NCBI RefSeq assembly: GCF_021991835.1
Contig: NZ_JAHDAU010000008.1
Span: 62,001 to 126,000, forward strand
Direction of reading: 5' to 3'
Source: Polaribacter sargassicola
GTDB taxonomy: Bacteria > Bacteroidota > Bacteroidia > Flavobacteriales > Flavobacteriaceae
DNA: 64,000 nt
This document shows positions 33,392 to 42,979 of this stretch, in pieces (the first letter of the stretch is position 1; every line of letters begins with the position of its first letter). The notes under the pieces are model-generated. The model was not told the origin of the DNA. It did not search any database and worked only from the letters and a program-made list of their open reading frames with translations. The position numbers and the translations under genes were made by a program.

Positions 33392-35815
33392 ATGACAACA
33401 AAAAAACTTATTTCGCATCTTTTTGTAGTTGCGTTAGTTTTTGGATTTTCTTTAGAAACTGAAGCTCAGTTTTGGAAAAAGAAAAAAAAAGAAACACCAA
33501 AAAAAGTAGCTCCTAAACCAAAAAAAGGTGATATGCAACCTTATGCTAAGGTAGTTACCAAAGACCACAAAACTGATGATGGTCTTTTTAAAGTTCATTC
33601 GAAAGATGATACATATCTTTTCGAAATCCCAGATTCTCTTATAAATAGAGAAATGTTAATGGTTACTAGAATTGCTAAAACTGCCAGTGGAATTGGTTTT
33701 GGTGGAGGAAAAACAAACACTCAAGTTTTACGTTGGGAACGTAAAAAGAAAAACATTTTATTGCGTGTAGTTTCTCATAATGTTGTTGCAGACACTATTT
33801 TACCTGTACATGAAGCTGTAGTAAATTCTAACTTAGAACCTATCTTATTCTCTTTTCCTATAAAAGCAATAAGTAAAGATAGTACCGCTACTGTTATAGA
33901 TGCAACAGAATTATTTTCTACAGACATAAAACCTTTAGGTTTACCAGATAGAAATAGAAAAGCTTACCAAGCAACTAGAATGGATAAAACTCGTTCTTAT
34001 ATAGATAGAATAAGTAGTTACCCACAAAATATAGAAATAAGACACGTAAAAACTTACTTCTCTAATAAACCACCGTCTAACAGAAGCCTTGGTTCTATTA
34101 CTATAGAAATGAGTAACTCTATGGTATTACTACCTAAAGTACCTATGAAACGTCGTTATTTTGATGAAAGAGTTGGTTGGTTTACAAGCAGACAAACAGA
34201 TTACGGTTTAAGTGATCAAAAAAGTAAAACAGTTACTTATTTAGACAGATATCGTTTAGAAGTAAAAGACGAAGATATTGAAAAGTTTAAAAGAGGTGAA
34301 TTAGTTGAGCCTAAAAAACAAATTGTATACTATGTAGATAGAGCTACACCTAAAGAATGGGTACCTTATATTATACAAGGTGTAAACGATTGGCAAGTTG
34401 CATTTGAAGCTGCTGGTTTTAAAAATGCAATTGTTGGTAAAATGGCTCCAACCAAAGAAGAAGATCCAGAATATAGCCCAGAAGACATACGTTATTCTGT
34501 AATTAGATATTTAGCATCTCCAATACCAAATGCAAACGGACCTCATGTTAGTGACCCAAGATCTGGAGAAATTTTAGAATCTGATATTAATTGGTATCAC
34601 AACGTAATGACATTATTACACAACTGGTTCTTTATACAAACTGCAGCTATAAATCCTGATGCAAGAAGTAACAACTTTAAAACAGAGACTATGGGACGTT
34701 TAATTCGTTTTGTATCTTCTCATGAGTTAGGACACACTTTAGGGTTACCACATAACATGGGTAGTTCTGCAGCTTATCCTGTAGATTCTTTACGTTCTGC
34801 TAGTTTTACTAAAAAATATGGTACAGCACCTTCTATTATGGATTATGCTCGTTTTAATTATGTTGCTCAACCAGAAGATAAAGGTGTTGCTTTAATGCCA
34901 AACATTGGTACTTATGATAAATATTCTATCTCTTGGGGATATAGACCTATTTTAGATAAAACAGCAGAAGAAGAAAAACCAATTTTAGATTCTTGGATTT
35001 TAGAACATGCTGGTGACCCAATGTATCGTTTTGGTCGTCAACAATTTGGTGTTGTAGATCCTAGTTCTCAAACAGAAGATTTAGGAGATGATGCTGTAAA
35101 AGCTAGTACTTATGGTATTAAAAATTTAAAAAGAATTTTACCTAAGTTACATGAGTGGACAACAGAAGATGGTAAAACGTATGATGATATGGCAGAAATG
35201 TATAGCCAATTAGTAGGACAGTTTAACAGATACATGGGCCATGTTTCTTCTAATGTTGGTGGTGTTTACGAAAACTACAAAACAACAGACCAAGAAGGCG
35301 CAGTATATACTCACGTAGACAAAGCACGCCAAAAAGAATCTTTAAAGTTTGTTATTGATGAATTATTTAAAACTCCTACTTGGTTATTAGACAAAGACCT
35401 TTTCTCTAAAGTACAATCTAGTGGTGCTGTAGAAAACATTAGATCTTTACAAGCAAGAACTTTAGGTACTCTTTTAAGCTCTAGCAGAATGAAACGTATG
35501 ATTGAAAATGAGACGTTAAACGGATCTAATGCTTACAGCTTAATCTCTATGTTCTCTGACCTTAGAAAAGGAATTTGGACAGAGCTTTATAATGGTAGAA
35601 GCATCGATACATACAGAAGAAATCTACAAAAAAGTCACGTAGAAATTTTAGGTGAATTATTATCTGGTAGTTCTGATATTAAATCTGTTGCAAGAGGAGA
35701 ATTAAAACGTTTACAAAAAGATGCTAAAGCAGCTTCTTACAGAGGAAACACTCTTACTCGTTACCATTTACAAGATGTTGTAGACAGAATTGATGCAATA
35801 TTAGATCCTAAATAA
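33392..35815 (+). CDS. Secreted zinc-dependent metalloprotease (DUF5117/DUF5118 type)
   Basis: 807 aa. A Sec signal peptide (MTTKKLISHLFVVALVFGFSLETEAQ) is followed by a lysine-rich linker. The metzincin-like zinc motif HELGHTLGLPHN lies near residue 450, with a downstream SIMDYARFNY Met-turn. Flanking regions match large Bacteroidota/proteobacterial proteins annotated as zinc-dependent metalloproteases with DUF5117 and DUF5118 regions. It is probably periplasmic or surface-located; substrate unknown. It stands alone between two terminators. Confidence 0.88.
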   Translation: MTTKKLISHLFVVALVFGFSLETEAQFWKKKKKETPKKVAPKPKKGDMQPYAKVVTKDHKTDDGLFKVHSKDDTYLFEIPDSLINREMLMVTRIAKTASGIGFGGGKTNTQVLRWERKKKNILLRVVSHNVVADTILPVHEAVVNSNLEPILFSFPIKAISKDSTATVIDATELFSTDIKPLGLPDRNRKAYQATRMDKTRSYIDRISSYPQNIEIRHVKTYFSNKPPSNRSLGSITIEMSNSMVLLPKVPMKRRYFDERVGWFTSRQTDYGLSDQKSKTVTYLDRYRLEVKDEDIEKFKRGELVEPKKQIVYYVDRATPKEWVPYIIQGVNDWQVAFEAAGFKNAIVGKMAPTKEEDPEYSPEDIRYSVIRYLASPIPNANGPHVSDPRSGEILESDINWYHNVMTLLHNWFFIQTAAINPDARSNNFKTETMGRLIRFVSSHELGHTLGLPHNMGSSAAYPVDSLRSASFTKKYGTAPSIMDYARFNYVAQPEDKGVALMPNIGTYDKYSISWGYRPILDKTAEEEKPILDSWILEHAGDPMYRFGRQQFGVVDPSSQTEDLGDDAVKASTYGIKNLKRILPKLHEWTTEDGKTYDDMAEMYSQLVGQFNRYMGHVSSNVGGVYENYKTTDQEGAVYTHVDKARQKESLKFVIDELFKTPTWLLDKDLFSKVQSSGAVENIRSLQARTLGTLLSSSRMKRMIENETLNGSNAYSLISMFSDLRKGIWTELYNGRSIDTYRRNLQKSHVEILGELLSGSSDIKSVARGELKRLQKDAKAASYRGNTLTRYHLQDVVDRIDAILDPK

Positions 35816-35840
35816 TTTAAGTTTAAATTATATAATTTTA

Positions 35841-35871
35841 AAAACCACGTCAATTAATTGACGTGGTTTTT
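35841..35871 (+). terminator. Terminator after the metalloprotease gene
   Basis: AAAACCACGTCAATT pairs with AATTGACGTGGTTTT, an almost loopless palindrome followed by T-run. The rest of the gap up to 36123 is AT-rich with no gene or other clear signal that I can see. Confidence 0.8.
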
Positions 35872-36123
35872 CATTTAAAAGAAATATATAAAAAACGTCT
35901 TATTCAACTTTTTATCATCTCAAAAAAAATATAGACACAAACAAATTTCTATAAAAAGCCAAAAGCATTTATAACCGATAAAACAACATTAAATTAACTG
36001 TAACAGTATACTAATAGTAAAATAATCAATCTTTTTTTCATATTTTTAACTATAATCTTTTTTCGTAAATATTCTAAATAAGAAACTATTTTTTAACTAT
36101 TTTTGACTCTTAAGCCAACAATA

Positions 36124-37239
36124 ATGACACTTTTAATAATTTACGCTACAATATCTATTTTCTTTTCTTTTTTATGCTCTATTTTAGAAGCTGTTTTACT
36201 TAGTATTACACCTACTTTTATCAACTTAAAAAAAAATGAGGGGCATGAATTTGCATCAACTTTAGAAACTTTAAAAAAAGATGTTGACAAACCTTTAATT
36301 GCCATTTTAACAATTAATACAATTGCACATACTGTTGGTGCAATTTTAGTTGGTGTACAAGCTAAAGTTGCCTATGCAGAAATGTATGGATCTACAACAA
36401 AGAGTGTTTTTGGAATAGAAATGACCGAAGATGTAATGGTAGGTATTGTATCTACAATTATGACTATTTTAATCTTAGTTGCTTCAGAAATTATCCCTAA
36501 AACTATTGGCGCAACCTACTGGAAACAACTAGCAAACTTTACTTCTAAAGCTTTAAATATTATGATTTTCCCTTTAAAATACACTGGTATTTTATGGATT
36601 TTACAGTTAACAACAAAGTTAATTGGCGGTAAAGGACACGGAAGCATTTTAAGTAGAGAAAGTTTTTTAGTGATGACAGAAATGGCCGAGAAAGATGGTG
36701 TTTTTCAAAAAAATGAAGGTAAAGTTATTAGAAACCTTTTAGGTTTTAAAGAAATAAAAGTTAGTGATGTAATGACACCTAGATCTGTTTTAGAAATTGC
36801 TGATGAAAGTTTAACTATTCAAGAATTTTACAATCTGCATAAAGATTTACGCTTTTCTAGAATTCCTGTTTTTGCAAAAAATCCTGATGAAATAACAGGT
36901 TATTTCTTAAAAGACCACTTACTAGACGCCATGATTAAAGGTAATACAGATGTTTCTTTAGCTTCTATAAAAAGAAATATTATTGTTACAGAAAGAGACT
37001 TGTCTATTGCTAATTTATTTGACCAATTAATTAAAGAGAAAGAACAAATTGCTTTAGTGGTTGATGAATATGGTTCTGTTAGCGGTTTAGTTTCTCAAGA
37101 AGATGTAATAGAAACTTTACTTGGTTTAGAAATTATGGACGAAAGTGATTCTGTTGCAGATTTACAAGATCATGCTAAAAAATCATGGAAAAACAGAGTT
37201 AAAAAAATGGGACTTACAGGCGATAAAAAAGAAGAGTAA
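36124..37239 (+). CDS. CNNM/DUF21 membrane protein with CBS domain pair (hemolysin-C-like)
   Basis: 371 aa from the ATG at 36124; the frame reaches back to a TTG at 36103 but the ATG fits the first membrane helix. The N-terminal CNNM (DUF21) domain has three to four transmembrane helices to about residue 180 (VASEIIPKTIGATYW). Two CBS motifs follow at about 210-330 (VSDVMTPRSVLEIADES; ALVVDEYGSVSGLVSQEDV). It lacks the C-terminal CorC/HlyC domain present in longer relatives. Relatives are implicated in magnesium and cobalt efflux or homeostasis. It converges on the CPBP gene with a 9-bp gap. Confidence 0.88.
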   Translation: MTLLIIYATISIFFSFLCSILEAVLLSITPTFINLKKNEGHEFASTLETLKKDVDKPLIAILTINTIAHTVGAILVGVQAKVAYAEMYGSTTKSVFGIEMTEDVMVGIVSTIMTILILVASEIIPKTIGATYWKQLANFTSKALNIMIFPLKYTGILWILQLTTKLIGGKGHGSILSRESFLVMTEMAEKDGVFQKNEGKVIRNLLGFKEIKVSDVMTPRSVLEIADESLTIQEFYNLHKDLRFSRIPVFAKNPDEITGYFLKDHLLDAMIKGNTDVSLASIKRNIIVTERDLSIANLFDQLIKEKEQIALVVDEYGSVSGLVSQEDVIETLLGLEIMDESDSVADLQDHAKKSWKNRVKKMGLTGDKKEE

Positions 37240-37248
37240 CCTTCTTTT

Positions 37249-38100
37249 TTATTCATTTATAACTTTTTTTCGATTGAAATGAAACCAAATAACAGTTATG
37301 GTAATAACTTGTGCTATAATTGCTAAATAAGAACCTTCAAAACCAAAAGCTCCTCCGTTTAATAAATTAGGTTGGTTTGTCACTTCAAACACAATTAAAG
37401 AATAGTTTTCATGCCCGCTTACATTAAATCCAAAAAGAGCCTGAAAAAGATTCCAACTTAAGTGTAATGCTATCGAAAACCATAAATTTTTTGTATAAAT
37501 GTATGGCAAACCTAAAAGAATTCCTGCTAAAAATAAATTAAACAAGGCAAACAAATCAACATGATCATTAAAACCATGTATCAAAGAAAATAATATTGAA
37601 GAAACAATAAGAGCTACGTATTTATTAAAAGAAAATAGTAAATTTTTTAGAATATATCCTCTTAAAATAACCTCTTCTCCAACTGCAACAACTATAAAAA
37701 TTAAAACTAGAATTATTAATTCTGTTAGATTAAAATTTGTTTTTAGAAAAGTAATCTCTTTAAGACCAATTAAAGTTACGTAACCTAAAGACATTATAAT
37801 TAAACCAATTACAATACCTATAACAAATTCTTTAAGTCTATTTTTTGTTTGAAAGCCTAACTTTACAAAAGGTTCTTTATCTACAAATTTCATAAAAACC
37901 CAAAGAGCAAAAAAAGTACCTACTAATCCAGAAAAGTTAATTATTAAATCTTCTAACGATGATCTTTTCTCTAAACTCGTAAAATCTACGCCAAGAAAAA
38001 ATCCGCCAATAAGTTGAAAAATTCCTGTAATAAAAAAAATAGGAATAAAAAGTAAGAAAACTCTTAACCAACCTCTATATTTAAATTCCTGATTTTCCAA
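37249..38100 (-). CDS. CPBP-family intramembrane glutamic protease
   Basis: 283 aa. The start is a TTG at 38100 because no ATG exists between the in-frame upstream stop and the first conserved residues. About eight hydrophobic segments are visible. The CPBP (CAAX protease/bacteriocin-processing) motifs are GEEVILRGYILKNLL near residue 142, FSLIHGFND near 178 and ALHLSWNLFQALFGFN near 223, containing the catalytic Glu-Glu-Arg and His residues. It is downstream of hflX with a 15-bp gap, so probably co-transcribed. Substrate unknown. Confidence 0.88.
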   Translation of the reverse strand: MENQEFKYRGWLRVFLLFIPIFFITGIFQLIGGFFLGVDFTSLEKRSSLEDLIINFSGLVGTFFALWVFMKFVDKEPFVKLGFQTKNRLKEFVIGIVIGLIIMSLGYVTLIGLKEITFLKTNFNLTELIILVLIFIVVAVGEEVILRGYILKNLLFSFNKYVALIVSSILFSLIHGFNDHVDLFALFNLFLAGILLGLPYIYTKNLWFSIALHLSWNLFQALFGFNVSGHENYSLIVFEVTNQPNLLNGGAFGFEGSYLAIIAQVITITVIWFHFNRKKVINE

Positions 38101-38115
38101 TTTTATATAAACTAA

Positions 38116-39327
38116 TTACTCTTCTTCTTTGTATTCGTAGTATAAAAAGTCATTATAAGGAAAACGCTGAATGTGAATTTTCTTTACTTCTTCATATACT
38201 TTTTCTTTAAAGTCTTCTAGATTTTCTTTGTTTAGTGCAGAAATAAAGATAGATTCTACTTCTTTATCATTCATCCAAGTTTTTTTCCAATCTTGTAAAG
38301 TATAATGTTCTTTCCCTTTTTCTGTAACAAGATCATCTTCATCTATAACTTCATGTTCATAGGCATCAATCTTATTAAAAACCATCAACACAGGTTTGTC
38401 TGCACATTTTATATCATCTAAAATTGTATTTACAGAAGCAATATGATCTTCAAAGTTAGGGTGAGAAATATCTACAACGTGTAATAATAAATCTGCTTCG
38501 CGAACCTCATCTAAGGTAGATTTAAAAGATTCTACTAATTGTGTTGGTAATTTTCTAATAAAACCAACCGTATCTGTCATTAAAAAAGGAATATTTTTAA
38601 TAACCACTTTACGTACTGTAGTATCTAAAGTTGCAAATAGTTTGTTTTCTGCAAAAACATCACTTTTACTAATTACATTCATTAAAGTAGATTTACCAAC
38701 GTTTGTGTAACCAACCAAAGCAACTCTTACCATTTTACCACGGTTTTTACGTTGCACAGCCATTTGTTTATCAATCGTTAATAATCGTTTTTTTAATACG
38801 GCAATTTTATCACGAATTATACGTCTATCTGTTTCTATTTCTGTTTCTCCAGGACCACGCATACCAATACCCCCTTTTTGTTTATCAAGGTGTGTCCAAA
38901 GTCTTGTTAAACGAGGTAATAAATATTCGCTTTGTGCTAATTCTACTTGTGTTTTTGCAGAACTTGTTTGTGCTCTTTGTGCAAAAATATCTAAGATAAG
39001 ATTGGTTCTGTCTAAAATTTTACAATCTAAAATCTTTTCTATATTTCGTAATTGCGCGGGTGATAACTCATCATCAAAAATAGCGGTTCCAATATGGTTA
39101 GATTCTATAAACGCTTTTACTTCATCTAATTTTCCTGTTCCTAAAAAAGTTTTAGGATTGGGTCTTTCCATTTTTTGGACAAAACGTTTTACGGTAACTC
39201 CACCAGCTGTTGAAGTTAAAAACTCTAATTCATCTAAATATTCTTCAGATTTAGTTTCATCTTGCTGTTGTGTAATAATACCTATTAAAACAGCTTTTTC
39301 TGATATGGCTTCTTTTTGATCTATCAT
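38116..39327 (-). CDS. hflX: GTPase HflX
   Basis: 403 aa. The N-terminal HflX domain (PNPKTFLGTGKLDEVK, about residues 52-67) is followed by a glycine-rich linker GIGMRGPGETEIETDRR and a GTPase domain with P-loop GYTNVGKSTLMN near 206, DTVGF near 252 and NKID near 317. HflX binds stalled or damaged 70S ribosomes and splits them under stress. A short acidic C-terminus (YYEYKEEE) follows. The CPBP gene lies downstream on the same strand. Confidence 0.96.
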   Translation of the reverse strand: MIDQKEAISEKAVLIGIITQQQDETKSEEYLDELEFLTSTAGGVTVKRFVQKMERPNPKTFLGTGKLDEVKAFIESNHIGTAIFDDELSPAQLRNIEKILDCKILDRTNLILDIFAQRAQTSSAKTQVELAQSEYLLPRLTRLWTHLDKQKGGIGMRGPGETEIETDRRIIRDKIAVLKKRLLTIDKQMAVQRKNRGKMVRVALVGYTNVGKSTLMNVISKSDVFAENKLFATLDTTVRKVVIKNIPFLMTDTVGFIRKLPTQLVESFKSTLDEVREADLLLHVVDISHPNFEDHIASVNTILDDIKCADKPVLMVFNKIDAYEHEVIDEDDLVTEKGKEHYTLQDWKKTWMNDKEVESIFISALNKENLEDFKEKVYEEVKKIHIQRFPYNDFLYYEYKEEE

Positions 39328-39366
39328 AGATTACAAAAGTACAAACAAATCTTGTGTTATAAACAG

Positions 39367-39398
39367 AAAAAACCTCAATAGAAATTGAGGTTTTTTTT
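39367..39398. terminator. Orphan terminator-like hairpin in a divergent intergenic region
   Basis: AAAACCTCAAT pairs with ATTGAGGTTTT, flanked by A-run and T-run so it could work in either direction. It lies between the divergent hflX (minus) and the 39595 gene (plus), so no annotated gene ends here. The surrounding 39328-39594 gap holds TTCAAA direct repeats but no ORF that I can support. Confidence 0.5.
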
Positions 39399-39594
39399 AT
39401 TAATTCAAATTCAAATTCAACAAATTTTCTTCTTATAACAAAGGTTTTTATATTTATATTCTATTTCTTTCTTTAACTGCCGCTAAATTAATATTACAAA
39501 AACCAATTGTTTACACCTTAATGTTAACAAATCATATATTTTAAGTTATCTGTTTAAAAACTATATTTTATTACATTTACCAATAAATTTTACA

Positions 39595-40560
39595 ATGATT
39601 TCTTTAGAAAATGATAAAAATATTTTTACTGTCGCTTTTTACAATGTAGAAAATCTTTTTGATACAATTGATAATCCTAACACTTATGATGATGATTATA
39701 CTTCTGACGGAAAACTAAAATGGAACAAAAAACGTTACAACAATAAAATAAAAAAACTAAGTTCTGTTATCTCTCAAATAGGCAACAAAAAATCTAATTA
39801 CGCCCCAGCAATTGTAGGTTTAGTAGAAGTAGAAAATGAAAAAGTTGTTGCAGATATTGCTAATTCTACTTACTTAAAAAAACACGATTACAAATATGTA
39901 CATTATAACTCTCCTGATGAAAGAGGTATTGATGTGGCTCTTTTGTATAATAAACAATTATTCGAGTTAATAGACTCAGAACATTTTCCGTTATACTTAG
40001 AGGATGAAAATGGAGAACAAGATTACACTAGAGATATTTTGGTTGTTTCTGGTTACTTAAAAGGAGAAATGGTACATATTTTAGTTAACCATTGGCCTTC
40101 TAGAAGAGAAGGTATAGAGGAATCTGAACTAAAAAGAATTGCTGCTGCACAATTAGCAAGAACAATTATTAACGGAATACAAGCTAAAAATTATGATGCT
40201 AAAATTATAATTATGGGTGATTTTAATGATGACCCAAACAGTAAAAGCATTAAAGAATATCTAGTAAAAGAAGATTTTTACAACCCGATGGAAAAAATCT
40301 TAAATAGAGACAATAAAGGTTCTTTAACCTATGATGGAAAATGGAATTTATTTGATCAGATTATATTTTCTAAAAACTTTTTAGAAAAAGAAAAAGGCAA
40401 ACTATATTTTACAAGTGCCGAAATTTTTAATAAAGATTGGCTAAAAATATTTAAAGGAAAATTAAAAGGAAGTCCGTTTAGAACTTATATTGGTCCTTGG
40501 TATCAAGGTGGGTTTTCTGATCATTTTCCTGTGTATGCTTTTTTAAAAAAAGAAGATTAA
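39595..40560 (+). CDS. Endonuclease/exonuclease/phosphatase-family protein
   Basis: 321 aa. It has the EEP fold with FYNVENLFDT near residue 14, EVENEKVVADI near 80, VNHWPSRREG near 162, the metal-binding MGDFNDDP near 203 and the C-terminal SDHFPVYA. No signal peptide is present at the chosen ATG, so it is predicted to be cytoplasmic, though many Bacteroidota relatives are secreted. The substrate (nucleic acid or phosphoester) cannot be told. It overlaps the stop of the convergent 40557-40796 gene. Confidence 0.9.
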   Translation: MISLENDKNIFTVAFYNVENLFDTIDNPNTYDDDYTSDGKLKWNKKRYNNKIKKLSSVISQIGNKKSNYAPAIVGLVEVENEKVVADIANSTYLKKHDYKYVHYNSPDERGIDVALLYNKQLFELIDSEHFPLYLEDENGEQDYTRDILVVSGYLKGEMVHILVNHWPSRREGIEESELKRIAAAQLARTIINGIQAKNYDAKIIIMGDFNDDPNSKSIKEYLVKEDFYNPMEKILNRDNKGSLTYDGKWNLFDQIIFSKNFLEKEKGKLYFTSAEIFNKDWLKIFKGKLKGSPFRTYIGPWYQGGFSDHFPVYAFLKKED

Positions 40561-40796
40561 TCTTTTCCCATATTTTTAAATGCATTTTTTAGTTTTTCAT
40601 CATTTAAAATATATTTCTTGTATTTACCATCTCTGTATCTGTAATAAATAAAGAAAGGCATAAATAAAAATGAAAAATAAAACACACCTAACCCCATTAC
40701 AATTTGTGCTTTTTGGTGTTCTGTATTTACCAAGTACATTCCTATTGCCATCCAAATTAAAAAGATAACAAACATTATTTTTAACGCTATTTTCAT
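40557..40796 (-). CDS. Small two-helix membrane protein, unknown function
   Basis: 79 aa. Two hydrophobic helices (IALKIMFVIFLIWMAIGMYL and IVMGLGVFYFSFLFMPFFIY) are followed by a basic cytoplasmic tail rich in Lys and Tyr. I do not recognise a family. It overlaps the 3' end of the endonuclease-like gene by 4 bp on the opposite strand and is divergent from the GDPD gene. The composition and clean start (ATG) make it a believable gene. Confidence 0.7.
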   Translation of the reverse strand: MKIALKIMFVIFLIWMAIGMYLVNTEHQKAQIVMGLGVFYFSFLFMPFFIYYRYRDGKYKKYILNDEKLKNAFKNMGKD

Positions 40797-40843
40797 ACTA
40801 CAAAATTACAAAAGTTATATCTTTAATATATAATTTAAAACAA

Positions 40844-41761
40844 ATGAAATCAAAAATAGTTATTGCACACAGAGGCGCTTCTGGTTATTTACCAGAACAT
40901 ACTATAGAAGCAAAAGCAATGGCTTATGCCATGAATCCAGATTTTATTGAGCAAGATTTGGCACTAAGTAAAGACAATGTACCTATTGTTATACATGATA
41001 TTTATTTGGATGATGTAACCGATGTTGCTACAAAATTTGCTGATAGAAAAAGAGAAGACAATCGGTTTTATGTAATCGATTTTACATTTAAAGAATTAAA
41101 AACATTACAAGTTACAGAGCGTTTTAATCCTAAAACAGGTAAGCAAGTTTACAAAAATCGTTTTCCTATCTGGAAAGGAAATTTTAAACTACATTCTTTA
41201 CAAGAAGAAATAGATTTGATACAAGGTTTAAACGCATCAACAGGAAAAAATATTGGAATTTATCCTGAAATTAAAGAGCCAGAATTTCATAAAAAAGAAG
41301 GAAAAGATTTAACCAAAGTAGTTTTAAAAATTCTTGCCGATTTTGGTTACAAAACAAAAAAAGACAATTGTATTTTACAATGTTTTGATGCCAAAGAGTT
41401 AGAAAAAATAAGAAAAGAACTAAAGTCCGATTTATTTTTAGTTCAGTTAATCGAATTTCCTGAAGAAGTAAAAAAATTACCACATTTTGCAACTTATGCA
41501 AATGGAGTTGGGCCTTGGTATAAACAGATTTTATCTAAAAAAAATGGTAATAATTGGCAGCTTACATCATTAGTTACAAACGCTCATAAATTGGGTTTAA
41601 AAGTACATCCATATACATTTAGGGCAGACAGTTTAGATGAGTTTTCTAGCTTTGAAGAAATGATGCAAACACTTTTTATTGATGCAAATATTGATGGAGC
41701 TTTTACAGATTTTCCGGATAAAGTTGTATCGTTTTTAAAAGAAAAAAAAAGACATAAATAA
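40844..41761 (+). CDS. Glycerophosphodiester phosphodiesterase
   Basis: 305 aa GDPD TIM-barrel. Catalytic and metal residues are visible in IAHRGASGYLPEHT (residues 6-19) and EQDLALSKDNVPIVIHD (His and Asp near 50), with YPEIKEP near 144. The insert near residues 60-100 resembles periplasmic GlpQ enzymes, but there is no signal peptide: the conserved HRGA is only 8 residues from the ATG. It hydrolyses glycerophosphodiesters to glycerol-3-phosphate plus an alcohol. The next gene follows 51 bp later. Confidence 0.92.
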   Translation: MKSKIVIAHRGASGYLPEHTIEAKAMAYAMNPDFIEQDLALSKDNVPIVIHDIYLDDVTDVATKFADRKREDNRFYVIDFTFKELKTLQVTERFNPKTGKQVYKNRFPIWKGNFKLHSLQEEIDLIQGLNASTGKNIGIYPEIKEPEFHKKEGKDLTKVVLKILADFGYKTKKDNCILQCFDAKELEKIRKELKSDLFLVQLIEFPEEVKKLPHFATYANGVGPWYKQILSKKNGNNWQLTSLVTNAHKLGLKVHPYTFRADSLDEFSSFEEMMQTLFIDANIDGAFTDFPDKVVSFLKEKKRHK

Positions 41762-41812
41762 GTTGATTTTCTATTTAGTTACAGTATTTTTATTTTTACA
41801 AACAACTATTTT

Positions 41813-42346
41813 ATGAGTACAAAATTATTTACAATAAAACACTTTAATAACAGTTTAGATGTTTTTGATTTAGAAAACAAAATTTATAGTTCTAAATGGT
41901 TTATGGACTTTGGTAAAATGGGTGCTGAAGTTTTTAATGCCGATGAAGAAAAGATTTATTTTATTACAAAGAAGTTTAAATTTTGGAAATGGAAAATGGT
42001 TTTTACCATTAAAGACACCAAAGGTAATTTAACCGAATTTACATCTCAAAACAATAAAAAAACAATTTATTCTATTGATGTAAATGAGATAACTTACGAG
42101 TTAAAAATTCATCATAAGAAGAAAAAATCTATTTTTAAAAACAGACATAAAATAGCCGAATTTGATGAATCTTTTATTTTTAAAGACCCTAATGAACCTG
42201 TAAAAGTGCAACTTTTAGATAAAAAAGATTTAGAAATTTGTTTCCTATTGTTTTCATGTTTAAAAATAGGAGATACAGAACTAAATGGAAAATCTATTTT
42301 AGCAAGTCAAAAACAACTAGAACCTAACGAAGACCCTTGGAGTTAA
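41813..42346 (+). CDS. Conserved-looking hypothetical protein
   Basis: 177 aa, no signal peptide or membrane helix. It is rich in beta-strand pattern and Lys, with repeated short motifs (LDVFDLENKIYSSKWF, FWKWKMVFTIKDTKGNL, YELKIHHKKKKSIF). The alternation loosely recalls LURP-one/tubby-like phospholipid-binding folds, but I cannot support that assignment by motif. It lies after the GDPD gene on the same strand and overlaps the convergent membrane-protein gene by 4 bp. Confidence 0.7.
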   Translation: MSTKLFTIKHFNNSLDVFDLENKIYSSKWFMDFGKMGAEVFNADEEKIYFITKKFKFWKWKMVFTIKDTKGNLTEFTSQNNKKTIYSIDVNEITYELKIHHKKKKSIFKNRHKIAEFDESFIFKDPNEPVKVQLLDKKDLEICFLLFSCLKIGDTELNGKSILASQKQLEPNEDPWS

Positions 42347-42960
42347 ACACTTTGTTCTCCCATTAACTGTGGTAAAAATTGAATAAAAACTAAAAGTAAC
42401 ACAACTAAAAAAGAAATTAATAAAGGTTTTGTAATTCCTTTTTTGGTGTATCTAATGTTTTTTCCTAAATTTTTATTCCAGAAATATTCAATTAAAACAA
42501 GAGATCCAAGAACATTAAAAGCTAAACTTAAAAACATCATTGTAGGAAAAGCACTTAACACCAAATAAGTTATTATTGTATATAAAATTACAAATAGTAA
42601 AACTTGATTTCTTGCTTTCTGCTTCTTTTGTGCTTTTAGATTAGACATTAAAAGAATGGCTCCAAAAAATGGACTAAAAAAAATTGTAAAACCTTGTATT
42701 GCAGATTTAGAATACAATAAAGGCTGCTCAAATTCTTCAAAACTAGGTTCTTTATTTATTTTAATTTCTACTTTTTCTTCTACTATATTAGAAACTCCTT
42801 CTATTACAATTTCATCTTTTTGCAACAAACCTCTATCTTCTAATAACCAAACTACAGCTTGTAAAGCTTCATTTGTATACTTATCTTTTTGTTGAATAAT
42901 TTCTTCTAACTCTTTGTTAGATTTTTTACTCATATTATTGGTAAAGCTATTCGTTCTCAT
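42343..42960 (-). CDS. Four-helix membrane protein of unknown function
   Basis: 205 aa; a second ATG at 42933 (MSKKSNKELEEIIQQ) may be the real start. An N-terminal charged helical region of ~80 residues is followed by hydrophobic segments near 88-107, 118-138, 140-162 and 180-200. The N-terminal NEALQAVVWLLEDRGLL recalls short helical regions found in several Bacteroidota membrane proteins. I cannot name a family. It is 19 bp downstream of the ClC gene on the same strand, so it may be co-transcribed. Confidence 0.75.
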   Translation of the reverse strand: MRTNSFTNNMSKKSNKELEEIIQQKDKYTNEALQAVVWLLEDRGLLQKDEIVIEGVSNIVEEKVEIKINKEPSFEEFEQPLLYSKSAIQGFTIFFSPFFGAILLMSNLKAQKKQKARNQVLLFVILYTIITYLVLSAFPTMMFLSLAFNVLGSLVLIEYFWNKNLGKNIRYTKKGITKPLLISFLVVLLLVFIQFLPQLMGEQSV

Positions 42961-42979
42961 TTTTAATACTTCTAAGTAA

